A stretch of DNA of 48,471 bases from Draconibacterium orientale (GCA_020726265.1 DYSZ01000007.1:1-48471); one strand, 5' to 3'; counted from the first letter of the stretch, positions 8,422 through 17,764 are shown. A program made the numbers and translations. Notes: a model not told the origin generated them from the letters alone.

Positions 8422-9369
8422 TCAGAAAAAGGAATAAATTATTTGATTTTTTGCATCAGAAAAAACTTTCCTTATCTCATTAAAATCGTGCCTTTTTTGC
8501 AATAGACTTTTCTGAACTAATTCGAGTTGATTTGATGAAAAATACTCCCCGCAAACTTCCGCCTCCACAATCACCCCCTTTTCAACCACGAGCCAGATAG
8601 AAAGTTTTTTCCCTTCAATTTCAACCTCGTTTTTAAACGAATATTTTGGCGAATAACCAAAGTTCCACTCCCAGGGTTTAAACTTTTCTGCGGAAAGTTT
8701 TTCGATGGTTTGAATGTCGTTTTCGTTCAGATGATAAAAACTGTTTCCTGGATTTTCGAGCTGAAGAGCGAGCAAAAACTGAATGAATTCGCTGGTTGTC
8801 ATCGTTGTTTTCAGAAACTGCGAAATATTAGCCACCGGACTGCGGTTGGATTGCACGGCTTTTCCTTCGTACTTTCCGGGAATAGCTTTTATCGCTTGTC
8901 CAAGGTTTTTCAAATCAGAATCGAACAACAAAGTACCGTGGTGCAACACCCTGTTTTTGTAAACGTGCTCGGCATTTCCCGAGATTTTCAAACCTTCTAT
9001 CAGCAAATCGTTGCGGCCTGATGTGGTGGCTGTGATTCCCAGTTTTGCCAATGCTTCAACCACCGGTGAAGTGAACATTTTAAAACTGATTTCGGACGGA
9101 CTTTTTACATTTTTGATGAACGAAAAATTTACATTACCAGCATCATGAAAAACTGTTCCTCCGCCCGAAATGCGTCGGCAAACGGCAATGTTGTTTTCGT
9201 GTACAAACCGGTGGTTGATTTCGGCGGCTGCATTCTGGTGTTTGCCTACAACTACCGCGTTTTCGCTTTGCCAAAGCATAAAAATATTTTCCTCAAAATT
9301 CTTCATCAGATATTCTTCGGCAGCAAGGCAAAAATATGGGTCGATATTTTTAAGGTGGATGCAAAGCAT
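8422..9369 (-). CDS. lplA: Lipoate-protein ligase A
   Basis: 315 residues with the biotin/lipoate A/B ligase fold: VVVGKHQNAAAEIN at about 39-52, the signature RRISGGGTVFHD at 65-76, NVNFSFI, and the catalytic-lysine segment LLIEGLKISGNAEH. The C-terminal accessory domain includes WEWNFGYSPKYSF. It activates free lipoate and attaches it to the lipoyl domains of 2-oxoacid dehydrogenases and the glycine cleavage H protein. It stands alone, convergent with trpB2. The ATG at 9369 gives the normal family N-terminus. Confidence 0.93.
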   Translation of the reverse strand: MLCIHLKNIDPYFCLAAEEYLMKNFEENIFMLWQSENAVVVGKHQNAAAEINHRFVHENNIAVCRRISGGGTVFHDAGNVNFSFIKNVKSPSEISFKMFTSPVVEALAKLGITATTSGRNDLLIEGLKISGNAEHVYKNRVLHHGTLLFDSDLKNLGQAIKAIPGKYEGKAVQSNRSPVANISQFLKTTMTTSEFIQFLLALQLENPGNSFYHLNENDIQTIEKLSAEKFKPWEWNFGYSPKYSFKNEVEIEGKKLSIWLVVEKGVIVEAEVCGEYFSSNQLELVQKSLLQKRHDFNEIRKVFSDAKNQIIYSFF

Positions 9370-9485
9370 GATTCAATCAGCAAAATGTGAGTTACAAATT
9401 GCGATTTACAAATTGTAAATTACAAAATGCAAAATTGTTTCCTAAAAAAACGGGGAGCAGCAAATGCCGGATTAAAACAAAAAAT

Positions 9486-9564
9486 CTGAAATCGTTTCAT
9501 GACCGCTAACTGGTCGTAATTCACAAAAAATACATTTAACGAATTACTGCTGAAACGATTTCAG
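9486..9564 (-). terminator. Large multi-stem terminator-like element
   Basis: A perfect 14-bp outer inverted repeat, CTGAAATCGTTTCA (9486-9499) and TGAAACGATTTCAG (9551-9564), encloses two further helices: GACC/GGTC with a 7-nt loop, and GTAATTC/GAATTAC. Together they form a three-way junction. On the minus strand the stem is followed by ATTTTTTG. It starts 22 bp after the stop of the 9587-10150 gene, so a terminator is the simplest role. Confidence 0.55.
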
Positions 9565-9586
9565 TTTAACTAATTACAACCGTTTC

Positions 9587-10150
9587 TTAAAGCGGATTTG
9601 CTTTAATAATTACAGGTACTTTAATTTTAATCACATGATTTACATCGAAGCTGGCATTTCCGCTTACATCAAATTTGTAGGATGCTTTCATGTTTTGCTT
9701 TAAAGTGTTTAACAAACTATTAATCCATGCTACATCAGTAATCGAAATCACTCCGTTGTTTGCTGTAACGGGTGTGGCAAGATTAAAAGCAGTGGTTCCG
9801 GCTGTCGGGGAAATTCCATATTTGAACAAACAGGCATTAATTGAACCTCCTGCCGGCACACCGTTTATCTGAATTGAGGCAACTCCGTCGGCAATAATAT
9901 CGTCGATGTTATTGATATAGTCTGATAAATCTTCGTTCTCTGTCAGCGAAAAAGTGGCAGTACCGGCATACAGAAACGCATTAATTCCAGCATCGGCCGA
10001 CTTGGTGGCACTTGAAGTACCTGTTGTGACAATTGGAATTTCAACTTCCAAATCGGTTTCAATTTCAACTGTTGTTGCATCCTTTATTTTGTCGCACGAT
10101 GCAAAAAACAGAAAAAACATTCCAAGTGTAAGCAAATAGTAGTGTTTCAT
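9587..10150 (-). CDS. Small lipoprotein of unknown function
   Basis: 187 residues. It has a lipoprotein signal with lipobox FFASC (Cys19). After a linker rich in Thr, Glu and Val, the rest alternates polar and hydrophobic residues (ATFSLTENEDLSDYINNIDDI, VIKIKVPVIIKANPL), which suggests a beta-sandwich. I do not recognise a named family. It is a single gene with the multi-stem element downstream and an AT-rich upstream region without clear promoter elements. Confidence 0.75.
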   Translation of the reverse strand: MKHYYLLTLGMFFLFFASCDKIKDATTVEIETDLEVEIPIVTTGTSSATKSADAGINAFLYAGTATFSLTENEDLSDYINNIDDIIADGVASIQINGVPAGGSINACLFKYGISPTAGTTAFNLATPVTANNGVISITDVAWINSLLNTLKQNMKASYKFDVSGNASFDVNHVIKIKVPVIIKANPL

Positions 10151-10416
10151 TTTTTAACTTTAGTTTTTAATCATGTTCTTTCAAGACTTCTATGCCAAAT
10201 TACGAAATTAAGTCCTGATTGTACTTATTTATTCTTAACTTTTTTCATCGCTTAGTAATTAGTTTAATTTTGAATTCTGAAAACCAATAAAAATTAAACC
10301 AATTTTGATTCACCATTAGATACATTATCGTTTCATTTATTTTTAAAAATCTAATTTGATTTTTTTGTATCGGCAATGTTTCAGCTTTTGGGCAAAACAG
10401 GTCAATTGCGGCCAAA

Positions 10417-10746
10417 TTAGTTTAACTCCGCAGGCTGATCCTTGCATTTGTCTTTACCTTTGTAGGCTACATGCCCCTTTTTAGCAGATATTTGAGCTAT
10501 GTGAACGCACCTCTCCTTGTTATCCATGTTTTCTTTTCTTTGTTTTTATGCCGCTTCGATGAGCTTATCAAACCCGCCTGAATGACATAGTCGGGCAGGC
10601 TCTTCCCAGCCGGCTTTGTAAAAATGATGTTCATATAATTTCAATTCGATTTGATGTCCGCTTCTCGTATTTTTGGCAGGAACTGATATAAACCAGTCAA
10701 TAAATGTCTGGTGCTCCTGTTTTTTGAATTGGTTTTTCTGTCGCCA
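10417..10746 (-). other. Degenerate region with two short orphan reading frames
   Basis: The stretch 10151-10735 holds no intact gene that I recognise. On the minus strand, one frame without an ATG is open from 10746 to a TAA at 10546-10548 (66 codons, with KLYEHHFYKAGWEEPARL). A second runs from the ATG at 10527 to a TAA at 10417 (36 residues, rich in Lys, three Cys). They lie directly downstream of the decayed regulator. They may be remnants of another gene or chance frames. Confidence 0.3.
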
Positions 10747-11254
10747 TTATATTCATTTCCCCAAATCTGTCTGTCGTCTTTAACCCTTACCAGTTTTAAA
10801 GTAAACTTTTACTACTCTCCATCTAACCACAAACTACCTTAAAGCAAATAAGCTACTCCCAATTCCTGTTCGATGGTTTTTATTGATCTGTCCGTATTTC
10901 TGTACTGTTCAACCGAAGTTTCTGAAATAACACTTAAATCATAAATTTTGAGAAATTACTTTGAATGATACTCATCATTCCATCAGCCTGGAACTGTTTT
11001 TCAGGTTCTGTACCCAAATACTCAAAAGGAAGAACGGCAATCGATTTTACTGCTTTCGAATTTGGAAAATGGTAGAGAAGAAAAAAAGTCAACGAAATAA
11101 CTAAAATCAGGATGGCAACCAGGCCAATCAGGATTTTTGTTTGATTGGATTTTTTCGGTACGATTTCAACCTGTTGTTCTTCGGGGCCAAATTTCTCGTT
11201 TGCCAGGTTGGCTTCAACAAGAATGGTAAGTTTTTGTATGAACTCTTTGTCCAT
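10735..11254 (-). pseudogene. Decayed AraC-type/TPR regulator remnant
   Basis: The intact part starts at the ATG at 11254: DKEFIQKLTILVEANLANEKFG resembles the N-terminus of Bacteroidota AraC-type regulators. It then jumps straight to a membrane helix (ILIGLVAILILVISLTFFLLY) and a KSIAVLPFEYLGTEPEKQF domain, as if the helix-turn-helix segment were deleted. After a frameshift near 10940 the same family continues as ISETSVEQYRNTDRSIKTIE, GVAYLL, and KFTLKLVRVKDDRQIWGNEY. This is interrupted by in-frame stops at 10839-10841 and 10809-10814. The order matches the adenylate-cyclase/TolB-N-like domain that precedes TPRs in such proteins. The TPR part is gone. Confidence 0.75.
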
Positions 11255-11403
11255 GTGCAAAAAAGTTCAGGTTGATTTGATGCTTTAACTTTTAAATTTA
11301 CAATATTATTAACTCATTTACAACAGGTTGATATATCAAACCAATTGTTTCAATCAGACTGTTTTTTTACATTTTCCAAAACATGACCGGCTGTAAAAAA
11401 CCT

Positions 11404-11435
11404 ATCCCCGGAAGGTTTTAAACCTTACCGGGGAT
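11404..11435 (-). terminator. Terminator of the T9SS protein gene
   Basis: ATCCCCGG (11404-11411) and CCGGGGAT (11428-11435) flank an inner AAGGTTT/AAACCTT stem. On the minus strand the hairpin is followed by AGGTTTTTTA. It lies 26 bp past the stop at 11462. Confidence 0.75.
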
Positions 11436-11461
11436 TCTGATCTATTTGGAGGAGGAATATC

Positions 11462-13162
11462 TTATTGAAACACGTAAAACTTAGAGGTAAATTTCTGTTC
11501 ACCCGATTGCGCTTTTATCAGGTAAAGTCCGTTTTTTAAACGACTTACGTCAATTTGCTTTTCTGGGTTAACCATTTGCATTACAAGGGTGCCTGTTGTC
11601 GAATATATTTCCAGCTTTTCAATGGTTTCTTCGGTTTGCAGGTTGAGAAATCCTTTTACAGGGTTCGGATAAAATTTTAATTCTGATTTTGACATTGAAA
11701 TTTCGGGGTTAGCTGAGGTTATCGCGTTGCACAGGTCGATTGAAAACATCGATGTTTTTGCTATCCCAAGATTGTCTTTCAATGTATCGGCGGCAGTAAA
11801 ATAAATCTTGCCCTCGTAGTAAAACAATCCTTTTGGCATTGACTGAACACCTGCTTTTGGCATCACATCCAGCTTTTCGAGGTTTCCGGGAGTGCCGTCA
11901 GAAATGTACATTTCGTAGTCGTTGCCCGTTTGTGCCATAGCCCCAATCCCCGGGATGGCAATTTTGCCACCGCAAACAGCTGCTTCGTTGAGTTTTAATC
12001 CGTAATCAGCAAGCACCGATGGAGTCCCAATGTGGTCTTTTACCATGTACAAATCGGTGGGGGTGGCTACCCAAAGTTCTTTTCCGGCTGCTTTGGTGGT
12101 AATTTCGAGGTAAATTTTATCTGATGCCACCTGTTTTATCCCGGCATAAGTATAATTTTTTTCGCCGGAAACAGCAACCGATTTCACCAATCTGCCGCCG
12201 GTTTCGTCAACTACCCACAGGTGAGCACCGAAGTTTCCCGAACAGGTAGTAGTATTACAATTGGTTACGTCGTAATCACCATTAGCAAAGAAGTAATGTT
12301 TTCCGTTGATTTCCCCCAGATACCATGGTTGAACAGCCTGAAAATAACCAACATACCAAAGGGGTTCGAACGATCTGGCTGCAGTATTGTATTTCGAAAG
12401 CAACATTCGTTTGGTTTGAAAACTGGAGCCGTTCATAGACACCCTGACATCTTCAAGTGTAAAAGCCGCCAACGTTTTTCCAAGAACAACAAACGGATTC
12501 TGTGGTGTCCAGTAATTCAATTTATCGGTTACTTGGGTTAACGAACCGTCAGCCGCATTTACCTGGTAAGCAGAATTTGTTGTTCCCGTCGAATAATTCA
12601 CAAATAAATTTTCACTATCAGAAACCACCGACCACATTTTTAAATCTTCGGTTCCCTTGTTAAACAATATTTTGACTGAAAAATCATCGGGATTGATTTC
12701 AATCAACCCTTTAAAGGCATTCCAGCCTGTATCGTAAGTAATGTAAGCTTTCCCCTTGTGAAAGGTAAAATCGTTAATATGAGTACCGCCAGATCCTTTG
12801 TAGGTGTAAACCAGCTTGGTTTTGGAGGCAGTACCATCGGTGAGGTAGAAAAACACGCTGTCGCCTTCAAAATATGAAATCATGGTCCAGTCGCCGCTGG
12901 TTTCCGAAATTGCCTGGTCGTATTTAAACGATTTTCGTAAACCGGTTAACTTCGTAAATGTGCCATCTGTATTTCCCTTAACCAATTCAGAAGAAGGATA
13001 TTTATCAAGAATTTGAAGAACTCCGGAATTGGTTGCGAAAGTTTTTTTCGGTACTGGCGGAGAATCCAAATATCCCCATGATTTTATTCTTGTAACTGTT
13101 TGCGCTTTCACTGTAAAAATACATGCTGAAATGATTAATAGCAGAAGTACACCTTTTCTCAT
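11462..13162 (-). CDS. T9SS-secreted protein, propeller-like, unknown function
   Basis: About 566 residues from the ATG at 13162, where a signal peptide (RKGVLLLLIISACIFTVKAQ) begins. The frame is open further upstream to 13291, but that extension is hydrophilic and overlaps the response regulator. The middle has repeated beta-rich segments with phrases such as INDFTFHKGKAYITYD, GKIAIPGIGAMAQTG and GKIYFTAADTL, suggesting a propeller. The last about 70 residues (FYPNPVKGFLNLQTEE ... NGLYLIKAQ) are a type A T9SS sorting domain. It is probably exported across the outer membrane and surface-attached or released. It starts 77 bp after the response regulator and may share its transcript. Confidence 0.85.
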   Translation of the reverse strand: MRKGVLLLLIISACIFTVKAQTVTRIKSWGYLDSPPVPKKTFATNSGVLQILDKYPSSELVKGNTDGTFTKLTGLRKSFKYDQAISETSGDWTMISYFEGDSVFFYLTDGTASKTKLVYTYKGSGGTHINDFTFHKGKAYITYDTGWNAFKGLIEINPDDFSVKILFNKGTEDLKMWSVVSDSENLFVNYSTGTTNSAYQVNAADGSLTQVTDKLNYWTPQNPFVVLGKTLAAFTLEDVRVSMNGSSFQTKRMLLSKYNTAARSFEPLWYVGYFQAVQPWYLGEINGKHYFFANGDYDVTNCNTTTCSGNFGAHLWVVDETGGRLVKSVAVSGEKNYTYAGIKQVASDKIYLEITTKAAGKELWVATPTDLYMVKDHIGTPSVLADYGLKLNEAAVCGGKIAIPGIGAMAQTGNDYEMYISDGTPGNLEKLDVMPKAGVQSMPKGLFYYEGKIYFTAADTLKDNLGIAKTSMFSIDLCNAITSANPEISMSKSELKFYPNPVKGFLNLQTEETIEKLEIYSTTGTLVMQMVNPEKQIDVSRLKNGLYLIKAQSGEQKFTSKFYVFQ

Positions 13163-13239
13163 AATTTCAAATTTTTTTAGCAAAATTACGTGGAAGGCAC
13201 AATGACTGAAATACGAAATTCTTCGTATTTTGAACGAAT

Positions 13240-13887
13240 CTAAATTAAATTGTTGTCCTTCGCCTTTCTGATGGCTTCCAACTTGTTGCAAACCTGTAGT
13301 TTGGCATAAATATTTTCGATGTGTTTCCGCACGGTTCCAGTTGAAATAATGAGATTGGTCGCAATCTGTTTATATTTTAACCCTGTGCTTAACTGTTCCA
13401 AAACTTCGGTTTCGCGGGTGGTAAGTTTTATTTCATCATTTTCCGCAGTCTTCCTGAAATCAACTGGTTCGCGAAACATCCGCAGTGTTTTCAGGGCGAT
13501 GGATGGTGTCATAGATGCACCGCCATTCATGGTTTCGGTTATTGCACGGTACAATTCTTCGGGGTTGGTTTCTTTTAGTAAATATCCGTCGGCCCCGGCT
13601 TTTATCGCCATGAAAATGTTTTCGTCGTTGTCGAAAACCGTGAGCATTATTATTTTAATGTGCGGAAACCTTTGTTTTACCTGGAATGTGGCTTCAATTC
13701 CATTCATTTTAGGCATTTCAATATCCATCAGAATAAGGTCGGTTCGCGGGTTTTTCTCTAACCTGTCGAGCAAATCTTCGCCATTAACCGCTTTGAATTT
13801 CAGCTCGATTTCGGTGTAAAACGATAGTTTTTCTTCAATTGTCTGTTGCATAATCCGGCTGTCATCAACCAAAACCACTCTTATCAT
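13240..13887 (-). CDS. Two-component response regulator, NarL/LuxR type
   Basis: 215 residues. Receiver domain 1-125 with the acidic pair DD8-9, phospho-acceptor Asp55 in LILMDIEMPKMNG, and the conserved Lys in GYLLKE. The C-terminal LuxR-type helix-turn-helix (about 150-210) reads LTTRETEVLEQLSTGLKYKQIA followed by GTVRKHIENIYAKL. The start overlaps the end of the histidine kinase gene by 4 bp (ATGA), so the two are translationally coupled and almost certainly a cognate pair. Its targets are not evident; the T9SS protein gene directly downstream is a possible candidate. Confidence 0.95.
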   Translation of the reverse strand: MIRVVLVDDSRIMQQTIEEKLSFYTEIELKFKAVNGEDLLDRLEKNPRTDLILMDIEMPKMNGIEATFQVKQRFPHIKIIMLTVFDNDENIFMAIKAGADGYLLKETNPEELYRAITETMNGGASMTPSIALKTLRMFREPVDFRKTAENDEIKLTTRETEVLEQLSTGLKYKQIATNLIISTGTVRKHIENIYAKLQVCNKLEAIRKAKDNNLI

Positions 13888-15809
13888 TTCCCGGTTTTCT
13901 TGTCAGTTATTTGCTCTTTTTTAATCAACAGACTGATTTTTGTCCCTTTTGTTTCTTCAGTTTCGAGACTGAATTTTGCCCCGATATCTTCCATGCGTTT
14001 TGCCATGTTGTACAGGCCATTTCCGTTTTTCACTTCGTCACTGTCAAAACCTCTCCCGTCATCAAAAACCGAAATTTCAATATTTTCATTTCGAACATTT
14101 TTTATGCTGATGGAAATATTGCCGGCACCGGAATGTTTTATGGCGTTGTTTACAGCTTCCTGAATGGTGCGGTAAATGTTGATTCCTACGGTGGCAGTCA
14201 GTTCGATTTCCTTTAAAGTTTCATCAATCTCGAAACTTGTTTTGAGTTCGTTTCCGGTTTTACGGGCTTTTTCGAGAAAATTGAAAATACGCGACCGCAA
14301 ATCGTCGAATTTGATCTTTCCGGCATTCATCGCCCAGATGGTATCGCGGAGTTCGACAATGGTTTCGGTGGCAAAATCGCCAATCTTATTTAATTGGCTG
14401 AGCAAAGCCTGGTTTTCAGTCCGGTGTCTGAACTTCAGGTTGTTTACCGACGAAATGATAAAAGTGAGTTGCGACCCGATATTATCATGCAAATCACGCG
14501 AAATGGAAAGCCGTTGTTCCTGTAGTTTGTTTTGTGTTTCAATCCGGCTAATCTCTTCTTTTAACTGAAACTCCTGTTTTTGCTGTGCCAGTTTCAGTTT
14601 TTGCTGACGAAAAATGAGGTACGAAAAAGTAAGAGCAGAAAATGCGAGCAAAGCAGTAAACAACAACCAAGTTGTCTTTTGCTTTTCCTTGTTTTCAGCC
14701 TCCAGAATTTTTGCTCTACTTTCAGCCAACTCCTTTTCCTTCTTTTCAGCCTGGTATTTCGTTTCGAGTTCGGCCAGCATTTTGGCTTTCGAATCATCGA
14801 AAATCTTTTCTTTTATTTTGTAGTACTCTTCCTGAAAAAGCAAAGCCTGCACGGAGTTTCCGCGTTTTTTGTTAAAAAGATACTGATAATAATTGTAATC
14901 ACGCAATTTTTCGGTGCTGTTGCTTTTTGTAACATAAAAATGCGCTGAGTCGAAAGCTGTTTCTGCTTGTCTGAATTCACCAAGTTCGTAACAAACAGCG
15001 GCCAGGTTGGTATAGTTGGTTGCATTTTCGTAATAAAACGGATTGTCGTTTGCACCGCGTAGTTTGCACCGCGCAATTACAATTGCCTTTTCAATCCAGC
15101 TTTTTGCCTGTGCAAATTTCTTTTGTTTCAGCAGCGTGTTCCCGATATTGTTGTAGGTAAAACCGATGGACAGCGTGTCGATTTGGTCTTTATAATCGAA
15201 AACTTTAAAGTGATAAAACAGCGCGCTGTCGGGTTTATCCCAGTCGTCGAAACTGATGGCAATGGTATTCAGCGCCAGCGCAATATTGTATCCGTTGTTA
15301 TTGGACAGATTGCTGAGTTTTGAAAACGCCAGTTTGCCATATTTTACGCCATTTTCGTAGTCCTCAAAGTCGTGGTAATTCAGCGAAATATTCTGGTAGA
15401 GGTATCCCATCCAGGCATCGTCTTTCTGGAGTTCTGCAAGTTTTAGCCCTTCAAAAAGCACTGAAATTGCTTTTTCGTACAAACCCTGTTTCTGGTAACT
15501 TTTTGACAGGTTGTTGTACACAAAAATCAGTTTTGCGGAGTCGTTCAATATTTTGAATTTTTCCTCAGCAATCAATCCATAAAAAACGGCGCTGTCGGGT
15601 GAGCCAAAATCGGTGGCACGAATACTTTTAAACAAGAAGAATTCGGCTTCATCGGCTTCGGATTTTATCAATTTCTGAGCTTCCTGGAAATAGTAATTGG
15701 CTGAATCGCCCGAATGATATGCCTTGCGTAAAACCTGACCCAGGCTTTGGGAATGGGCTTCTATAAAAGCAACAATTGAAAAAGTAAATAGCAGGATGCC
15801 AAATTTCAT
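13884..15809 (-). CDS. TPR-containing sensor histidine kinase
   Basis: About 641 residues from the ATG at 15809, which begins a signal peptide (KFGILLFTFSIVAFIEAHSQ). An upstream TTG at 15821 is less likely. The sensor part (about 30-340) consists of tetratricopeptide repeats, e.g. IFVYNNLSKSYQKQGLYEKA and GFTYNNIGNTLLKQKKFAQA. A coiled coil rich in Lys and Glu follows (340-380), then one membrane helix (TTWLLFTALLAFSALTFSYLIF) and a second coiled coil. The HisKA_3 phosphorylation site is RDLHDNIGSQL with His441. The HATPase domain has NAIKHSGAGN, DDGRGFD and GNGLYNMAKRM. The TPR domain would face the periplasm. Confidence 0.94.
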   Translation of the reverse strand: MKFGILLFTFSIVAFIEAHSQSLGQVLRKAYHSGDSANYYFQEAQKLIKSEADEAEFFLFKSIRATDFGSPDSAVFYGLIAEEKFKILNDSAKLIFVYNNLSKSYQKQGLYEKAISVLFEGLKLAELQKDDAWMGYLYQNISLNYHDFEDYENGVKYGKLAFSKLSNLSNNNGYNIALALNTIAISFDDWDKPDSALFYHFKVFDYKDQIDTLSIGFTYNNIGNTLLKQKKFAQAKSWIEKAIVIARCKLRGANDNPFYYENATNYTNLAAVCYELGEFRQAETAFDSAHFYVTKSNSTEKLRDYNYYQYLFNKKRGNSVQALLFQEEYYKIKEKIFDDSKAKMLAELETKYQAEKKEKELAESRAKILEAENKEKQKTTWLLFTALLAFSALTFSYLIFRQQKLKLAQQKQEFQLKEEISRIETQNKLQEQRLSISRDLHDNIGSQLTFIISSVNNLKFRHRTENQALLSQLNKIGDFATETIVELRDTIWAMNAGKIKFDDLRSRIFNFLEKARKTGNELKTSFEIDETLKEIELTATVGINIYRTIQEAVNNAIKHSGAGNISISIKNVRNENIEISVFDDGRGFDSDEVKNGNGLYNMAKRMEDIGAKFSLETEETKGTKISLLIKKEQITDKKTGK

Positions 15810-15854
15810 TTCAAAAAGCAAAATTTATTGTCAGGTTTATCGCAGCATGCCGGA

Positions 15855-16142
15855 CTACTTATTCTGATTGGATTGTGTTTTTGAGGATTTTATCAATAAA
15901 TCGCATAGTATAAAAACCTCTTTATTTAACTTTCCAAAATTGCCCTGGCAACTGTTTTTAAAATCGTTTGCCAAATGCATTTTCACAGATAAATCCAACT
16001 GTTTACCAGTCATTTCAACAACACTGTTGTGTAAAAGTTCAATATTATGGCTGTGTTCTTTTTTAATTTTGCGTATTTCCCGGCTTGTCAAAATCAAACC
16101 AGCCAAAATCAAAATAAGCATGATAAAAAGTAGAATAAGCAT
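15855..16142 (-). CDS. Small single-span membrane protein, unknown
   Basis: 95 residues from the ATG at 16142. One N-terminal membrane helix (LILLFIMLILILAGLILTS) is followed by a basic, helical cytoplasmic segment (REIRKIKKEHSHNIELLHNS). It matches no family I know. It ends 45 bp before the histidine kinase start on the same strand, so it could be the first gene of that operon and touch the kinase at the membrane. Its codon use looks like that of its neighbours. Confidence 0.6.
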   Translation of the reverse strand: MLILLFIMLILILAGLILTSREIRKIKKEHSHNIELLHNSVVEMTGKQLDLSVKMHLANDFKNSCQGNFGKLNKEVFILCDLLIKSSKTQSNQNK

Positions 16143-16327
16143 CAAAATAAGATTTGCTGTAGCCGATACTGTTTAACCTTCAAAAATTGTTTTTGCTCTG
16201 AACCCGTGCAATACGAAAAACATCGGATTTTAACTGAATTAACCAATTGAATCAGATTTATGTGAAAAAAACCGGTTATACATGGATTGATTATATTTAC
16301 ACCACTTAAATCAATAAAAACTGACAA

Positions 16328-17764
16328 ATGAAAAGCCTGATATTTAGTGCAATAATCCTTTTACAGACTTTGTTGCTGACCACTGATTTAGTTGCAAATA
16401 AGAATAAGCAAACCACTCTTTCGTCATCCAATTTTAAAAATGTCGTGTTTTATCTCACCAAACCCGATAAATCGCTGTTGTTTCAGAAACAGGAAACAGG
16501 TATTTCTGTAGCCACCGATAACAGTTTGCCAACTATAGAAATAATGCCCGAAAAAACCTTTCAGGAAATGGATGGTTTTGGGTTCACGCTTACCGGTGGC
16601 AGCGCTTTTCATATCCATAACATGTCGGCAACCACACGCCACAACCTTTTAACTGAACTGTTTGCTTTCGACAAAGAAAATATCGGGATCAGTTACCTGA
16701 GAATCAGTTTGGGAGCATCGGATTTGGATGCGGAAGTATTTTCGTACAACGATTTGCCCGAAGGAGAAACCGATTTGAAAATGGAGCGGTTCTCGCTTGC
16801 GCCCGATAAAAAGTTTTTAATCCCTGTTTTAAAGGAAATTCTGGCCATTAATCCTGAAATAAAAATACTGGCTTCACCGTGGTCGCCTCCACCGTGGATG
16901 AAAACAAACAATTCGTCGAAAGGAGGTAGTCTGAACCCTGAATATTACAATGCCTACGCAAAATATTTTGTGAAATATGTTCAGGAAATGCAAACAGAGG
17001 GAATAACAATCGATGCAATTACAGTTCAAAACGAACCACTGCACCCGGGAAACAATCCGAGTTTGCTGATGCCCGCTACAGAACAGGCCGATTTTATAAA
17101 ACGCAGTCTTGGCCCGGCTTTTAAAGCTGCCGGGGTAAAAACAAAAATCATTATTTACGACCACAATGCCGACGAACCCGAATATCCGATCACCGTTTTA
17201 AGCGACCCGGAAGCAAAAAAATACACCGATGGTTCGGCGTTTCATTTGTACGGTGGAGTGATTGAAAATGTAAGCAAAGTGCACGAAGCACACCCGGATA
17301 AAAACCTCTATTTTACTGAACAGTGGATTGGCGCTCCGGGAAATTTTGGAGGCGATTTGCAATGGCACGTAAAAAACCTCATCATTGGGGCATCACGCAA
17401 CTGGTGCAAAACAGTGTTGGAGTGGAACCTCGCTGCCGACCCAAAACAAAAACCACATACTCCGGGCGGTTGTACGCAATGTTTGGGTGCAGTAACCATC
17501 GACGGTGATTTGGTTACCCGCAACCCGGCGTATTATATTGTTGCACACGCATCAAAATTTGCCAGGCCGGGTTCGGTCAGGGTAGAAACAAACATCCCGA
17601 CAGGGCTGCCAAATGTGGCTTTTAAAGCACCCGATGGGACCTTCGTTATTGTTGTGCTGAATGACTCAGATTCAGCCAAAAATTTTAATATAAAACTTGG
17701 AGGAAAAAATTTTAAAGGTTCTTTGGAAAAAGGTTCGGTAATAACCTGTATTTTAGACAAGTAA
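16328..17764 (+). CDS. Glycoside hydrolase family 30 (glucosylceramidase-like)
   Basis: 478 residues with a signal peptide (KSLIFSAIILLQTLLL). The (beta/alpha)8 barrel carries the GH30 acid/base Glu236 in TVQNEPLHPG and the nucleophile Glu331 in LYFTEQWIG. Other family stretches are MDGFGFTLTGGSA, LASPWSPPPWMKTN and FHLYGG. The C-terminal beta-sandwich (about 400-478) includes FVIVVLNDSDSAKNFNI. GH30 enzymes remove glucose or related sugars with retention of configuration from beta-glucans or glycosphingolipids. The gene is single, convergent with the PiT gene. The subfamily cannot be fixed without alignment. Confidence 0.93.
   Translation: MKSLIFSAIILLQTLLLTTDLVANKNKQTTLSSSNFKNVVFYLTKPDKSLLFQKQETGISVATDNSLPTIEIMPEKTFQEMDGFGFTLTGGSAFHIHNMSATTRHNLLTELFAFDKENIGISYLRISLGASDLDAEVFSYNDLPEGETDLKMERFSLAPDKKFLIPVLKEILAINPEIKILASPWSPPPWMKTNNSSKGGSLNPEYYNAYAKYFVKYVQEMQTEGITIDAITVQNEPLHPGNNPSLLMPATEQADFIKRSLGPAFKAAGVKTKIIIYDHNADEPEYPITVLSDPEAKKYTDGSAFHLYGGVIENVSKVHEAHPDKNLYFTEQWIGAPGNFGGDLQWHVKNLIIGASRNWCKTVLEWNLAADPKQKPHTPGGCTQCLGAVTIDGDLVTRNPAYYIVAHASKFARPGSVRVETNIPTGLPNVAFKAPDGTFVIVVLNDSDSAKNFNIKLGGKNFKGSLEKGSVITCILDK

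Noticed and set aside
9486-9564. tRNA gene (cloverleaf-like folding)
   Set aside because: The outer stem is 14 bp and there is no TTCAAAT-type T-arm or CCA end. A T-run on the minus strand points to a terminator.
16200-16262. Further PHO-like box upstream of the GH30 gene (TTAACT...TTAACC)
   Set aside because: The two hexamers are 9 bp apart, not 11, and the gene is not phosphate-related.
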